Assembly: GCA_905221205.1 (NCBI GenBank)
Contig: CAJNCG010000004.1
Coordinates: 1 to 64,000 of the forward strand
DNA from: a bacterium
GTDB taxonomy: Bacteria; Bacillota; Bacilli; Lactobacillales; Streptococcaceae
Reading direction: 5' to 3'
Length of the DNA: 64,000 nt
The number at the start of each line of letters is the position of its first letter. Position 1 is the first letter of the stretch. Under the pieces are notes generated by a model. That model had not been told where the DNA came from. It saw nothing but the letters and a program-made list of their open reading frames with translations, and searched no databases. Both the position numbers and the translations under genes were made by a program. Below are positions 16,015-24,550 of the stretch, one piece after another.

Positions 16015-16341
16015 ATGTACAACAAACCTATCAGACAAAGCTTGAAGACAAGGAAGTGGAACAAGTTCCGTGACAAGGTCATGAGACAACACGATTACCT
16101 TTGCCAAGAAAGTCTGAGATATGGACAGTCAGTTCCGGCTGAAATGGTTCATCATATTTACCCAGTATCTGAGTATCCAGAGTTGGAATATGTATCTTGG
16201 AATTGTTTACCACTGACGAACAGCAAACATAATACGTTTCATGACCGCAACAACGATAAGATAATCGGAAATGGAATCTATTGGCAAAAAAGAAGAAAAA
16301 AAGAATTTTTAAATTTTTTTAAAAACAAAAATGAAAAATGA
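16015..16341 (+). CDS. HNH endonuclease
   Basis: A 108-residue protein with an HNH core: EMVHHIYPVSEYPELEYVSWN, LPLTNSKHNTFHDR. HNH proteins encoded next to terminase genes are needed for efficient cos cleavage and packaging in HK97-like and Gram-positive cos phages. SD GAAAGGAGG precedes ATG 16015; a longer frame from 15997 is less likely. The expected CxxC pairs are absent, so this is the shorter HNH type. Confidence 0.88.
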   Translation: MYNKPIRQSLKTRKWNKFRDKVMRQHDYLCQESLRYGQSVPAEMVHHIYPVSEYPELEYVSWNCLPLTNSKHNTFHDRNNDKIIGNGIYWQKRRKKEFLNFFKNKNEK

Positions 16342-16481
16342 AAAAATTTTTTAATCCCCCCCACTTCAAAAAAATTTTTTCGAAGCCTCTGGGAACCGGT
16401 GAAGGGAACTTTTTCCAAGTCGGGGGCCTTCAAACAAAAAGGGGATAAAAACTAAGCATTTTTGACGAGAGGAGGTAGTTT
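16342..16481. other. candidate cos region
   Basis: A gene-free 140 bp between the HNH and small terminase genes. It has a run of six C (16357-16362), a 22-bp imperfect palindrome CTTC-A/T-GAAG (16364-16385, two mismatched positions), then GGAACCGGTGAAGGGAAC and GGGGGCC. This is where cos lies in related phages. The exact nick sites cannot be read from the sequence. Confidence 0.5.
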
Positions 16482-16874
16482 TTGGCTAAACCAATTACAG
16501 CGAAGTCGATTAAGTCGAAAGTGGTCAAGCAGATGAAAGACTTGGGCACTTATCGGAAAGAGTTCGATATGATCATTGATATTTTCGCAGGAATGCTATA
16601 TCAGTATCAGAAACTTGCTCAAGATTATGCTGATATGGGATATCCAGTGACAGATACCTACGTCAATAAGGCTGGTGCCGAGAATGAGCGCAAAGTTCCA
16701 ATCTTGACAGCTATGGAAATTTTGAGGAAAGACATTCTCAGCTACTCTAATCAGTTGATGATGAATCCGAAATCTCTCGGTGAGGTGGTTGAACAAGAAG
16801 GAGAGTCACCTCTAGCAGAAGTCTTGAAGTTCAAGAATGAAATCAAGAAGAAGAGAGTGAGTGGAAATGGGTAA
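16482..16874 (+). CDS. terS: terminase small subunit (P27 type)
   Basis: A 130-residue protein starting at TTG 16482 behind GAGGAGGT. The helical N-terminal part and PILTAMEILRKDILSYSNQL region fit P27-family small terminases, which recognise the packaging site. It overlaps the large subunit gene by 8 bp and follows the cos region. Confidence 0.85.
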   Translation: MAKPITAKSIKSKVVKQMKDLGTYRKEFDMIIDIFAGMLYQYQKLAQDYADMGYPVTDTYVNKAGAENERKVPILTAMEILRKDILSYSNQLMMNPKSLGEVVEQEGESPLAEVLKFKNEIKKKRVSGNG

Positions 16875-18597
16875 TCTTGATAAAGCAAAAGAATACGCTC
16901 AACACGTCTTAACTCACCAAGAGGAACATTGCGAGGAGAACATTCTTGCTGCTGAACGTTTTTTCCGTGATTTAGAAAATCCAACCTTTGAGATGGATGA
17001 GGATATGGTGGATTTTGTTATCCATTTTATCGAGAATGTAGTAGTCCATCAGCAGGGTGACGATATGTTTGCGGTGTCTATCCGTAATAAGCCATTGCTC
17101 TTGCAACCCTGGCAACACTTTGTAGTTGTGAACCTGTTTGGCTTTTACTACAAGGGTACGAATGAGCGTAGGTTTAAAGAAGCGCTTATCATGCTGGCTC
17201 GTAAGAATGGGAAAACGTCGTTTACTGCTGCAATCGCACTTGCTTATCAGGTATTAGACACGGACAGCGGTTCAAAATGTTATATCGTTGCTAACTCAGT
17301 CAAGCAAGCAATGGAAGCTTTTGGTTTTTTAAGATTCAATGTTGAACGTTGGAACGATAAGAACATTCGTATCAAGGATAACAACCAAGAGCATTCTATC
17401 ACTGCTAACTTTGGTAATGAGGGTTCTTTCTTTATCCAAGCTCTAGCGAATGATGAGAGTCGTTTGGACTCTCTGAACGGGAATGTTATCATCTTGGACG
17501 AAGCTCATACTATGCGAAACAGTAAGAAGCATGGTCTTATGAAAAAAACAATGTCAGCATACCGAAACAGTATGCTTTTTGTTATCTCTACGGCCGGTGA
17601 TATTCCTACTGGGTTCCTTGCTAACCGTCTGAAATACTGTCAAAAGGTGCTCAAGCAATTGGTCACTGATGATTCATTTTTTATCTTCATTTGCAAGGCT
17701 AATCAATCTGCTGATGGGGATGTGGTGGACTATCTGGATGAGAATATTCTCAAAATGGCTAATCCGTCATGGGGTGTCACTGTTTCGCTCAAGGCTCTCA
17801 AGGAAGAAGCAGAGCAGGCTATGAATGATCCTCAGACTAGAAACGAGTTTTTCAATAAGACCTTGAATATCTTTACGAACTCTATGAACGCTTATTTCAA
17901 TCCTGATGAGTTTATAGCGTCGGATAGTTGCTACGATTGGAGTTTAGAAGAGTTGGCACGCTTGCCGATTCGTTGGTATGGCGGTGCGGACTTATCAAGA
18001 TTGCACGACTTAACAGCTGCTGCTCTCTATGGTGTCTATCATGACGGAGAGAAAGACGTTGATATCTGTATTACTCATGCTTTCTTTCCTCGGATTAATG
18101 CTCAGAAGAAGGCTAATGATGATGGGATTCCACTTTTTGGCTGGCAATCGGATGGCTGGCTGACGATGAGCAATACTCCAACGGTTCTCTATGATGATAT
18201 CGTCAAATGGTTCATCAGTATGCGTGAGCGTGGATTTAAAATCCAAGCTGTGGGGATGGATAGGAAGTTTGGTCGTGAGTTTTTGGCTAAGATGAAAAAG
18301 GCTAAGTTCAAGATGATTGACCAGCCTCAGTTATTCTATCTGAAATCTGAGGGGTTCAGACGGATTGAGTTCAAAGTCAAGAACAAGGAATTTTACTATC
18401 TTCATTCTGACGCTTATGAATACTGTGTGAGCAATGTTAGAGCGATTGAAAAGGTGGATGACGCTGTGCAATATGAAAAATTAGACGGAGACGGTGGTAC
18501 TGCAAGGATTGACTTGTTTGATGCCAGCGTCTTTGCTTGTATACAGGCTCTTGCTAATCTTGGCAAGGGTGGCGATGTGATGAGATTCTTTGATTAG
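16867..18597 (+). CDS. terL: terminase large subunit
   Basis: A 576-residue packaging ATPase-nuclease. The ATPase part has Walker A ARKNGKTS (about 108) and Walker B VIILDEAH (about 212), with coupling region ISTAGD. The C-terminal nuclease begins at YGGADLSRLHDLTA (about 365), with further acidic residues at GMDRKFG and LFDASVFA. ATG 16867 is preferred to GTG 16861. It moves concatemeric DNA into the prohead and cuts at cos. Confidence 0.95.
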   Translation: MGNLDKAKEYAQHVLTHQEEHCEENILAAERFFRDLENPTFEMDEDMVDFVIHFIENVVVHQQGDDMFAVSIRNKPLLLQPWQHFVVVNLFGFYYKGTNERRFKEALIMLARKNGKTSFTAAIALAYQVLDTDSGSKCYIVANSVKQAMEAFGFLRFNVERWNDKNIRIKDNNQEHSITANFGNEGSFFIQALANDESRLDSLNGNVIILDEAHTMRNSKKHGLMKKTMSAYRNSMLFVISTAGDIPTGFLANRLKYCQKVLKQLVTDDSFFIFICKANQSADGDVVDYLDENILKMANPSWGVTVSLKALKEEAEQAMNDPQTRNEFFNKTLNIFTNSMNAYFNPDEFIASDSCYDWSLEELARLPIRWYGGADLSRLHDLTAAALYGVYHDGEKDVDICITHAFFPRINAQKKANDDGIPLFGWQSDGWLTMSNTPTVLYDDIVKWFISMRERGFKIQAVGMDRKFGREFLAKMKKAKFKMIDQPQLFYLKSEGFRRIEFKVKNKEFYYLHSDAYEYCVSNVRAIEKVDDAVQYEKLDGDGGTARIDLFDASVFACIQALANLGKGGDVMRFFD

Positions 18598-18604
18598 GTT
18601 AATT

Positions 18605-18823
18605 ATGAATGAAATAGTTTTATCAGAACATGAAATTAACGTGCTGATTAACAAAGGGCGAGTTAAAGCAATTTTAAACGGTGAAGAAGTAACTATTCGT
18701 CAAAGTTATATGAAAGATTTGATGGCTGAAACAGTAAAATGGGACAAACAAATCGTTGATGTCAGTCAGAATATCGTAAGAAATAAACACTTTGATTCAT
18801 TTTTTAAAAATGCTGCTCATTAG
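18605..18823 (+). CDS. hypothetical phage protein
   Basis: A 72-residue protein starting MNEIVLSEHEINVLINKGRV. It is charged and without a membrane helix or recognised family. It lies between the terminase and portal genes, where many HK97-type phages have a small gene. The SD is weak, so the start is uncertain. Confidence 0.6.
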   Translation: MNEIVLSEHEINVLINKGRVKAILNGEEVTIRQSYMKDLMAETVKWDKQIVDVSQNIVRNKHFDSFFKNAAH

Positions 18824-18840
18824 AAAGGAGGTGAGGGAAC

Positions 18841-20043
18841 ATGGGTATTTTTGAAAAGATTTGGAAACGAAACAAGCCAAGTAAACCAATCAATATGCTG
18901 AGTCATTCAGATTTAGGACTATCAAACTTGATGGATTCGTATGTACCTTTGGCCAGAAATCCAGATGTGGTGACAGCGGTTAATAAGATTGCTGATTTGG
19001 TCTCTAATATGACCATCCACCTGATGGAAAATACAGAGAAAGGTGATATCAGAATCCGTGATGGGCTGGCTAGAAAGATTGACATCAATCCGTGTGAACA
19101 CATGACAAGGAAGTCATGGATTTTCAAGATTGTGCGCGATTTGCTTTTGTATGGCGATGGGAATTCTGTCTTACATGTGGAATATGAACCTGTTACGGAT
19201 TATATTTCTAATCTAAGACCATTTCCGATGAGAGAAGTTTCGTTCCAAACAGATAAGGATTCCTATGTAATCTCATTTAGGGGTGAAGAGTATTCCCCTG
19301 ATGAAGTAGTCCACTTTGTCATCAATCCAGATCCAGATATTCCATACATTGGTACTGGTTTTAGGGTGACGTTGACAGATGTGGTTCAAAGTTTGAACAT
19401 GGCTACTAAGACTAAAAAAAGCTTCATGAACGGTAAGAATATTCCTAGTCTTATCGTCAAGGTTGACTCGTCTAGTGCTGAACTAGACTCGGAGCAAGGG
19501 CGTGAGCGTATCGCTGAGAAGTATTTAAGTACTAGCAGGGTCGGCGCTCCATGGATTGTTCCAGAGGCATTGCTGGACATTCAACAGGTAAAGCCGCTTA
19601 GTCTAACGGACATCGCTTTAAACGAGTCTGTGGAATTAGATAAAAGAACAGTTGCAGGTCTATTAGGAGTACCTGCTTTTATTTTGGGCGTGGGAGAGTT
19701 CAACAAGACAGAGTATAACAACTTTGTAAATACGACTGTCATGAGTATCGCTACCACTATTACTCAAACACTAACCAGAGACTTACTTTTGTCTAGTAAT
19801 CGTTACTTCAAGCTAAATCCTCGCTCACTCTTCTCTTACAACATTACAGAGTTGTCTGAGGTTGCACGTCAAATGACAAACAGTACTGCAATGCGTCGTA
19901 ATGAGTGGAGAGATTGGCTTGGTATGGCTCCTGATCCTGAGATGGAAGAGTTGATTGTCCTTGAGAACTTTATCCCTCAAGAGAAGATAGGAGATCAAAA
20001 TAAATTGAAAGGAGGTGAGGAAGAGAATGCAGAAACGGAATAG
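18841..20043 (+). CDS. portal protein (HK97 family)
   Basis: A 400-residue protein with the HK97-type portal pattern: MGIFEKIWKR start, DLLLYGDGNSVLHVEY (about 97-112) and GVGEFNKTEYNNFVNTTVMS (about 280-299). Twelve copies form the DNA entry ring at one capsid vertex. SD AAAGGAGGTGAGG precedes ATG. The end overlaps the protease gene. Confidence 0.93.
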   Translation: MGIFEKIWKRNKPSKPINMLSHSDLGLSNLMDSYVPLARNPDVVTAVNKIADLVSNMTIHLMENTEKGDIRIRDGLARKIDINPCEHMTRKSWIFKIVRDLLLYGDGNSVLHVEYEPVTDYISNLRPFPMREVSFQTDKDSYVISFRGEEYSPDEVVHFVINPDPDIPYIGTGFRVTLTDVVQSLNMATKTKKSFMNGKNIPSLIVKVDSSSAELDSEQGRERIAEKYLSTSRVGAPWIVPEALLDIQQVKPLSLTDIALNESVELDKRTVAGLLGVPAFILGVGEFNKTEYNNFVNTTVMSIATTITQTLTRDLLLSSNRYFKLNPRSLFSYNITELSEVARQMTNSTAMRRNEWRDWLGMAPDPEMEELIVLENFIPQEKIGDQNKLKGGEEENAETE

Positions 20044-20602
20044 TTATCGTGCCACTCAATTTCAAACGAGAGAAGAAGACTCTGGTGATTTGATTTTGAG
20101 TGGCTACTTTATCAAGTTTGACGAGGAGACGGAATTGTGGCCAGGCTACTGTGAAGTTATCAAGCGTGCTGGAGTTGAGAAAGCTATCAAAGACGCTGAT
20201 ATCAGAGCTTTATTTAACCACGATGATAGTCTTGTTCTCGGTCGAACAGGTAACGGAACTCTGACACTGGGTGTTGATGATGTTGGTCTTTTTGGAGACA
20301 TCATCATTAACAAGGATGATCCTCAAGCTGTTGGAGCCTATGCCCGTGTTAAGCGTGGAGATGTTATCGGATGTAGCTTTGGCTTTATCCCGATAAAAAT
20401 CGAAACAGAGGAACGTGAAGATGGTTCGTATCTGGACACTGTCTTAGAACTAGAAATCTTTGAAGTGAGCCCATGTACTTTCCCAGCCTATCCACAAACG
20501 GAAATTGCTGCACGACAAAAAGACTTTGAAAGTCAGAGCCGTGCGAATCGTGAAGCGCTAGATAAGCGCAAGAAAGAAATTAAGGAGAAATTTAAGCTAT
20601 GA
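20027..20602 (+). CDS. prohead protease (S78/HK97 type)
   Basis: A 191-residue serine protease. Catalytic His is in IRALFNHDDSLVLGRT (about residue 65) and Ser in VIGCSFGFIP (about 114). It removes the scaffolding delta domain of the capsid protein and then itself. ATG 20027 follows AAAGGAGGTGAGG; the upstream GTG at 20015 is less likely. It overlaps portal (17 bp) and capsid (4 bp) genes, giving coupled translation. Confidence 0.92.
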   Translation: MQKRNSYRATQFQTREEDSGDLILSGYFIKFDEETELWPGYCEVIKRAGVEKAIKDADIRALFNHDDSLVLGRTGNGTLTLGVDDVGLFGDIIINKDDPQAVGAYARVKRGDVIGCSFGFIPIKIETEEREDGSYLDTVLELEIFEVSPCTFPAYPQTEIAARQKDFESQSRANREALDKRKKEIKEKFKL

Positions 20603-21771
20603 ATAAGGCGTTAATCTTTGGTGCTCGTATGCGAGCAAAAGCAACTAAGGTAGTTGAGTTGGAAGAAACTATCGAAGAATTGAACAAACGTTCGGTTGTT
20701 GAGTTAGAAAAGTTGGATCGTGCTGAAACTGATGAAGAAGTTTCAGCAGTTGAAAAGACTGTGGATGATCTTCAAAAGGAAATTGAAGAAAAAGAAGCTG
20801 AAAAAGCACAGTTGGAAAAAGAAATTGACGAGTTGGAAAAACAAATCGAGGAGCAAAATCGTAAAGCACCGACTTACCCAAGTAAAGAAAAGCGTGGAGG
20901 ACAGAAATTGGAACAACGTGACGCAATCGCTAAATACATTCGTACTGGTCAAACTCGTGACATCGTAGGTTTGAAAACTACTGATTCAGGAAGCGCAGCT
21001 CTGATTCCTACTGAAGTTTTGAAACCTCATTTTGTCAATAAAACACGTAATCCACTTTTGGATCTTGTGGAACGTGTGAAAGTTAACAGTAGATCTGGTA
21101 AATATCCAGTTATCAAGAAAACGGATGGTGTAATGGTTTCAACAGATGAATTGAAATCAAATCCAGAACTTGGAAAACCAGCAATTAGCGAGATTGATTA
21201 TTCAATCAAGACTTACCGTGGATATGTCCCTGTGTCACAAGAAATGATTGACGATGCAGACTATGACATCATGTCCATTGTTGAAGACGAAGTGTTTAAT
21301 CAAGGTGAAAACACTGAATTGTCATTAGTTGCAGCTGTCCTCAAAGAAGCCACCCAGGCAGATGCGGCTGGATTTGATGGTATTAAAGACATCTACAATA
21401 AGAAGCTTAAATCAATTTATAAAGCAAGCATCGTTGTAACTAAGTCAATGTTTGCCGCACTTGATAAGGTGAAGGACAAAGATGGACGCTACATGCTTCA
21501 AACTGATGTGGCTTCACCTACTGGCTATTCATTTGGTGGAAAAACAATCTACAAAGTAGATGACACAGTGTTTGGAAACGAAGGAGATATGAAATTCTTC
21601 ATCGGGGATGTCACTGAGTTCGTCAAAGAGTTTGACCGTGCTCAAGTATCCGTTAAGTGGGTGAACAATGATATTTACGGGCAATTGCTTGGACTTTTTA
21701 TCCGTTTGGATATTAAAAAAGTAGATGACGAAGCTGGGTTCTTCGGAACATACACTGACGCTGCAGGGTAA
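20599..21771 (+). CDS. major capsid protein (HK97 fold)
   Basis: A 390-residue protein. Residues 10-90 are a highly charged coiled coil that serves as built-in scaffold (delta domain) and is expected to be removed near KRGGQK (about 98). The mature shell domain follows (SGSAALIPTEVLK, GYVPVSQEMIDDADYDIM, ending RLDIKKVDDEAGFF). ATG overlaps the protease stop. The Glu/Lys-rich domain also produces long spurious reading frames on the other strand. Confidence 0.94.
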   Translation: MNKALIFGARMRAKATKVVELEETIEELNKRSVVELEKLDRAETDEEVSAVEKTVDDLQKEIEEKEAEKAQLEKEIDELEKQIEEQNRKAPTYPSKEKRGGQKLEQRDAIAKYIRTGQTRDIVGLKTTDSGSAALIPTEVLKPHFVNKTRNPLLDLVERVKVNSRSGKYPVIKKTDGVMVSTDELKSNPELGKPAISEIDYSIKTYRGYVPVSQEMIDDADYDIMSIVEDEVFNQGENTELSLVAAVLKEATQADAAGFDGIKDIYNKKLKSIYKASIVVTKSMFAALDKVKDKDGRYMLQTDVASPTGYSFGGKTIYKVDDTVFGNEGDMKFFIGDVTEFVKEFDRAQVSVKWVNNDIYGQLLGLFIRLDIKKVDDEAGFFGTYTDAAG

Positions 21772-21782
21772 GGAGGGAACTG

Positions 21783-22016
21783 ATGGCTTATCAAGTAATC
21801 CGTCCTTTTAAGGATTTGAGAGACCCTCAACAATATGAATATCAAATCGGGGATATTTATCCCCGAACAGGATATAAGAGCACCAAGGCCTTCATTCAAG
21901 AGTTGTTAGATGGGTCAAATAGTGCAGGATCTATTTTCTTGACTAAAATCGATGATGACGATATTTCCGAAGGAGAAGCAGAACCTCAAGAACCCGAAGA
22001 GGAAGATGAGGAGTAG
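21783..22016 (+). CDS. small acidic head protein
   Basis: A 77-residue protein starting MAYQVIRPFKDLRDPQQYEY and ending in a Glu/Asp-rich tail. Its position right after capsid is typical of a head-decoration or connector accessory protein, but no family is certain. SD AAGGAGG. Confidence 0.6.
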   Translation: MAYQVIRPFKDLRDPQQYEYQIGDIYPRTGYKSTKAFIQELLDGSNSAGSIFLTKIDDDDISEGEAEPQEPEEEDEE

Positions 22017-22018
22017 TT

Positions 22019-22270
22019 ATGGACAATGCTCAATTACTAGAATTACTAAAACTAAAATTGGGTATAGCAACAAAGCTACGTGATAAGCCTTTGAATAAAA
22101 TCATCGAAGCTGTCATAACTGAACTGGAAGATAATTTGGGAGTTTCGCTTGAATTAGAAAACGCTGAACACCAAATGTTTGTAGTTGATTTTGCAGCCTT
22201 TCGCTATGAGGGTGGGGTGGATATGCCACGCCACCTTTTATGGCGATTGCATAATTTGAAATTGAGGTAA
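22019..22270 (+). CDS. head-tail connector (gp6-like)
   Basis: An 83-residue helical protein (LLKLKLGI, LNKIIEAVITELEDNLGVSLE, DFAAFRYEGG) matching the gp6/DNA-packaging connector type that attaches below the portal. SD GAGGAG. It is the first of four tightly packed connector and completion genes. Confidence 0.75.
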   Translation: MDNAQLLELLKLKLGIATKLRDKPLNKIIEAVITELEDNLGVSLELENAEHQMFVVDFAAFRYEGGVDMPRHLLWRLHNLKLR

Positions 22271-22273
22271 GTC

Positions 22274-22576
22274 ATGGCATGGAACAATGAGATTACATTG
22301 ATCTCAAGGGTTAAAACAGGATTAGATAAATTGCACCAACCTCTATTTGAGGAAAAGCGGTTGACTATTTTGTGTCGCAAGCGTTCCATTACTCGTTCTG
22401 AATTTTATCAGGCTAGCCAGGTCGGGCTTAGACCGAGCCTCATCCTTGATATTCATAGCTTTGAGTATAACAACGAGGAAGAAGCGGAATTTAATGGGAA
22501 ACGGTATCGTATTCTCAAGACATTTCCGATTGGTTTAGAAATTCTGGAGCTGACCTTGATGGAGGAATTGCCATGA
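22274..22576 (+). CDS. head closure / head-tail adaptor protein
   Basis: A 100-residue beta-rich protein with SRVKTGLDKLHQPLFEEKR and FEYNNEEEAEFNGKRYRILKTFP, the usual pattern of the short head-tail adaptor after gp6. The end overlaps the next gene by 4 bp. Confidence 0.75.
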   Translation: MAWNNEITLISRVKTGLDKLHQPLFEEKRLTILCRKRSITRSEFYQASQVGLRPSLILDIHSFEYNNEEEAEFNGKRYRILKTFPIGLEILELTLMEELP

Positions 22577-22932
22577 GTGTCACAGGCGACTTGTCAGCAG
22601 AAATTGCTAAAGCACTGAGTGAGTATTCTAGTGAGTTGGAAGACGAGATTGACACTATTGCACAAGAGTTAGGTGATGAAGCTGTTGCGACTTTGAAGGC
22701 AACAAGTCCAAAGAATAAAGGAAAGTACGGGAGAGGATGGCGTCTTAAGAAAAACGCCAAAGGCTCGTACGTAATCCATAATGCTACAAGCTATCAATTG
22801 ACACACCTACTTGAAAATGGCCATGTTTTAAGGAATGGTGGTCGCAGTCGTGCTATCCCTCATATCCAACCTGTAGAAGAAAAGCTAATCAATTCCTTTG
22901 AACGGAAAGTAAAGGAGGCTATCCAAAAATGA
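22573..22932 (+). CDS. HK97 gp10-like tail component
   Basis: A 119-residue protein with N-terminal helix and KATSPKNKGKYGRGWRLKK, YVIHNATSYQLTHLLENGH and HIQPVEEKLI, the hallmark pattern of the HK97-gp10 family (neck/tail completion). ATG overlaps the previous stop. Confidence 0.88.
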   Translation: MSVTGDLSAEIAKALSEYSSELEDEIDTIAQELGDEAVATLKATSPKNKGKYGRGWRLKKNAKGSYVIHNATSYQLTHLLENGHVLRNGGRSRAIPHIQPVEEKLINSFERKVKEAIQK

Positions 22933-23252
22933 AATTATCTGACCTTGTCGATATTCTAAGTCAAGCGAATCTACCTATAGCCTATCGTGCGTTTGAAACT
23001 GGACACGTTCCTCAAACACCTTACCTTATCTACTTTGAATCACATCCAGATATCAAGAGAGCAGATGATGAACAGGAATACCAGATTAAATCTGTGACTG
23101 TAGAGCTTATCTTTGAACGTAAAGACGAAGATTTGGAAGAGACCTTGGAAGAGTCATTGTCTAAACATCAACTTGTTTTTGAGGTATCAGAAGAAAGCTA
23201 TATCCCAACAGAAAGGCTATCTGTCAAGCCTTACACTGTTTATTTGTACTAA
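22929..23252 (+). CDS. tail completion / terminator-like protein
   Basis: A 107-residue protein, MKLSDLVDILSQANLPIAYR onward, with PQTPYLIYFES and VTVELIFERKDEDLEETLEE. Position and shape fit the tail terminator or completion protein of siphophages. It overlaps the gp10-like gene by 4 bp. Confidence 0.7.
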   Translation: MKLSDLVDILSQANLPIAYRAFETGHVPQTPYLIYFESHPDIKRADDEQEYQIKSVTVELIFERKDEDLEETLEESLSKHQLVFEVSEESYIPTERLSVKPYTVYLY

Positions 23253-23262
23253 GGAGAAGAAG

Positions 23263-23844
23263 ATGACAAAAACAGAAAATAAAGTAACCTTTGGATTGAA
23301 AAACGTGCATATCGCACCAATCGAAACTATCAATGGGGAAACAAATGTCATTAGCTACGGGAAAATTTTCCGTTTCCCTGGAGCGATGAACTTGGAGCTA
23401 GAACCAAAAGGAGAATCGAAAGCAATTCCAGCCGACGATGTGGACTACCATTTCATGAACTCAAACGAAGGGTATGAAGGAAAATTGAAAGTACCGCATA
23501 TCACGGAAGAGTTCGCGACAAAAATTCTAGGAGAACTCAAGGATGAGCAAACAGGAGTGTTGACTGAAAAAGGCGATGCTTCAACTAAACCGTTTGCTAT
23601 TATGTTTGAATTTTCAGGAGATCAGAACAAGACTCGCTACGTTCTCTACTACTGCTCTGCTAGTCGTCCATCGAACGGCTCGGCTACTAAGAGCGGAACA
23701 ACTGTCAACGAGCGTGAACTTAGCTTCAAAGCTTCACCACGTCCACTTGATAGCGTCGTGAAACGTTCGATTACGTCTGCAGACAAGAAAGAAGTGTATG
23801 ACGCTTGGTTTTCTAGCGTTTATGAGCCAACATCTTTAGGATAA
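23263..23844 (+). CDS. major tail tube protein
   Basis: A 193-residue protein of the phi13-type major tail family, starting MTKTENKVTFGLKNVHIAPI. It contains GKIFRFPGAMNLELEPKGES, VDYHFMNSNEGYEGKL and a C-terminal part ending in EVYDAWFSSVYEP. SD AAGGAGAAGAAG fixes the start; a 50-residue longer frame is an overlap artefact. It stacks to form the tail tube. Confidence 0.9.
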   Translation: MTKTENKVTFGLKNVHIAPIETINGETNVISYGKIFRFPGAMNLELEPKGESKAIPADDVDYHFMNSNEGYEGKLKVPHITEEFATKILGELKDEQTGVLTEKGDASTKPFAIMFEFSGDQNKTRYVLYYCSASRPSNGSATKSGTTVNERELSFKASPRPLDSVVKRSITSADKKEVYDAWFSSVYEPTSLG

Positions 23845-23854
23845 GGAGTCAAGA

Positions 23855-24274
23855 ATGCGTCGAAGTATTAAAATCAGTAATAAGCGCTATGAGCTTGCAA
23901 CAAATGCCTATACTCCAATCGCTTACAAGAACGAGTTTGGGCAGGATTTTTTCAAGGACCTTTTAGGGCTTTTGAAAAATAAGAAATTGGTAGCTCAATT
24001 GAACCAATTAGAAAAAGGGAATGATTTGGTAGCGGAAAGCGTCGACCTATCTCTTTTAGAAGATTTTGATATTACCTTTTTCTATCGTCTATTTTGGGTA
24101 TTTGCTAAATCTGGCAATCCTAAAATCAAACCGTTTGATGATTTCTTCATGGAGATGGAAGAATTTCCTCTTGACGAAGTTTGTCCGCTAATGATGGAAA
24201 TGTTGAACACGGTGCTGCAAACAAAAAAGAAACAGACACATCAGAAACAGCAAGCGAAGAAGCCTTCACGGTAG
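23855..24274 (+). CDS. tail assembly chaperone, gpG-like
   Basis: A 139-residue helical protein, MRRSIKISNKRYELATNAYT onward, located between tail tube and tape measure as expected for the gpG chaperone. Near its end the codons ACA AAA AAG contain the slippery heptamer A AAA AAG at 24223-24229, which would give a longer gpGT product by -1 frameshifting. Confidence 0.88.
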   Translation: MRRSIKISNKRYELATNAYTPIAYKNEFGQDFFKDLLGLLKNKKLVAQLNQLEKGNDLVAESVDLSLLEDFDITFFYRLFWVFAKSGNPKIKPFDDFFMEMEEFPLDEVCPLMMEMLNTVLQTKKKQTHQKQQAKKPSR

Positions 24275-24438
24275 AATCCTATCTATCTTGTTGCAAGGAA
24301 ACTGGCTTATCTATCGATGATCTCAAGCACATTTCCATTGGGATGGCTTTAGATTATCAGACAGATTATGTCAATTTGCGTAGCGAAAATAAAACGGGTA
24401 GTCGGAAGGCCACCCAAGCTGATTTTGATGCATTTTAG
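24223..24438 (+). CDS. gpT-like extension read by -1 frameshift
   Basis: The downstream frame has no good start of its own. It continues from the slippery A AAA AAG with the next codon at 24229, giving ETDTSETASEEAFTVESYLS and onward to a stop at 24438. The fused gpGT would have 125 gpG residues plus 69 more, 194 in all. This ratio-setting frameshift is established for siphophage tail chaperones. Confidence 0.8.
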   Translation, partial: KKETDTSETASEEAFTVESYLSCCKETGLSIDDLKHISIGMALDYQTDYVNLRSENKTGSRKATQADFDAF

Positions 24439-24447
24439 AGAAAAAGC

Positions 24448-24525
24448 GAGTGCTGAGAGAGCGATTGTGAGGACAAGTTCCTTTAGTCGGCTAGTATTCT
24501 GGTCATAGAAAACCTCTCAGCGCTC
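24448..24525 (+). other. long-range hairpin before the tape measure gene
   Basis: GAGTGCTGAGAG (24448-24459) and CTCTCAGCGCTC (24514-24525) can form a 12-pair stem with one G-U pair and a 54-nt loop. It ends 11 bp before the tape measure SD. No T-run follows, so it is not a simple terminator. Confidence 0.5.
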
Positions 24526-24550
24526 CTTATTTTTAAGGAAAGGAGGAAAT

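Noticed and set aside
24181..24438. Independent gene in the frame after gpG
   Set aside because: Its apparent start has no SD and lies inside gpG; the slippery heptamer in correct phase shows that it is a frameshift extension.
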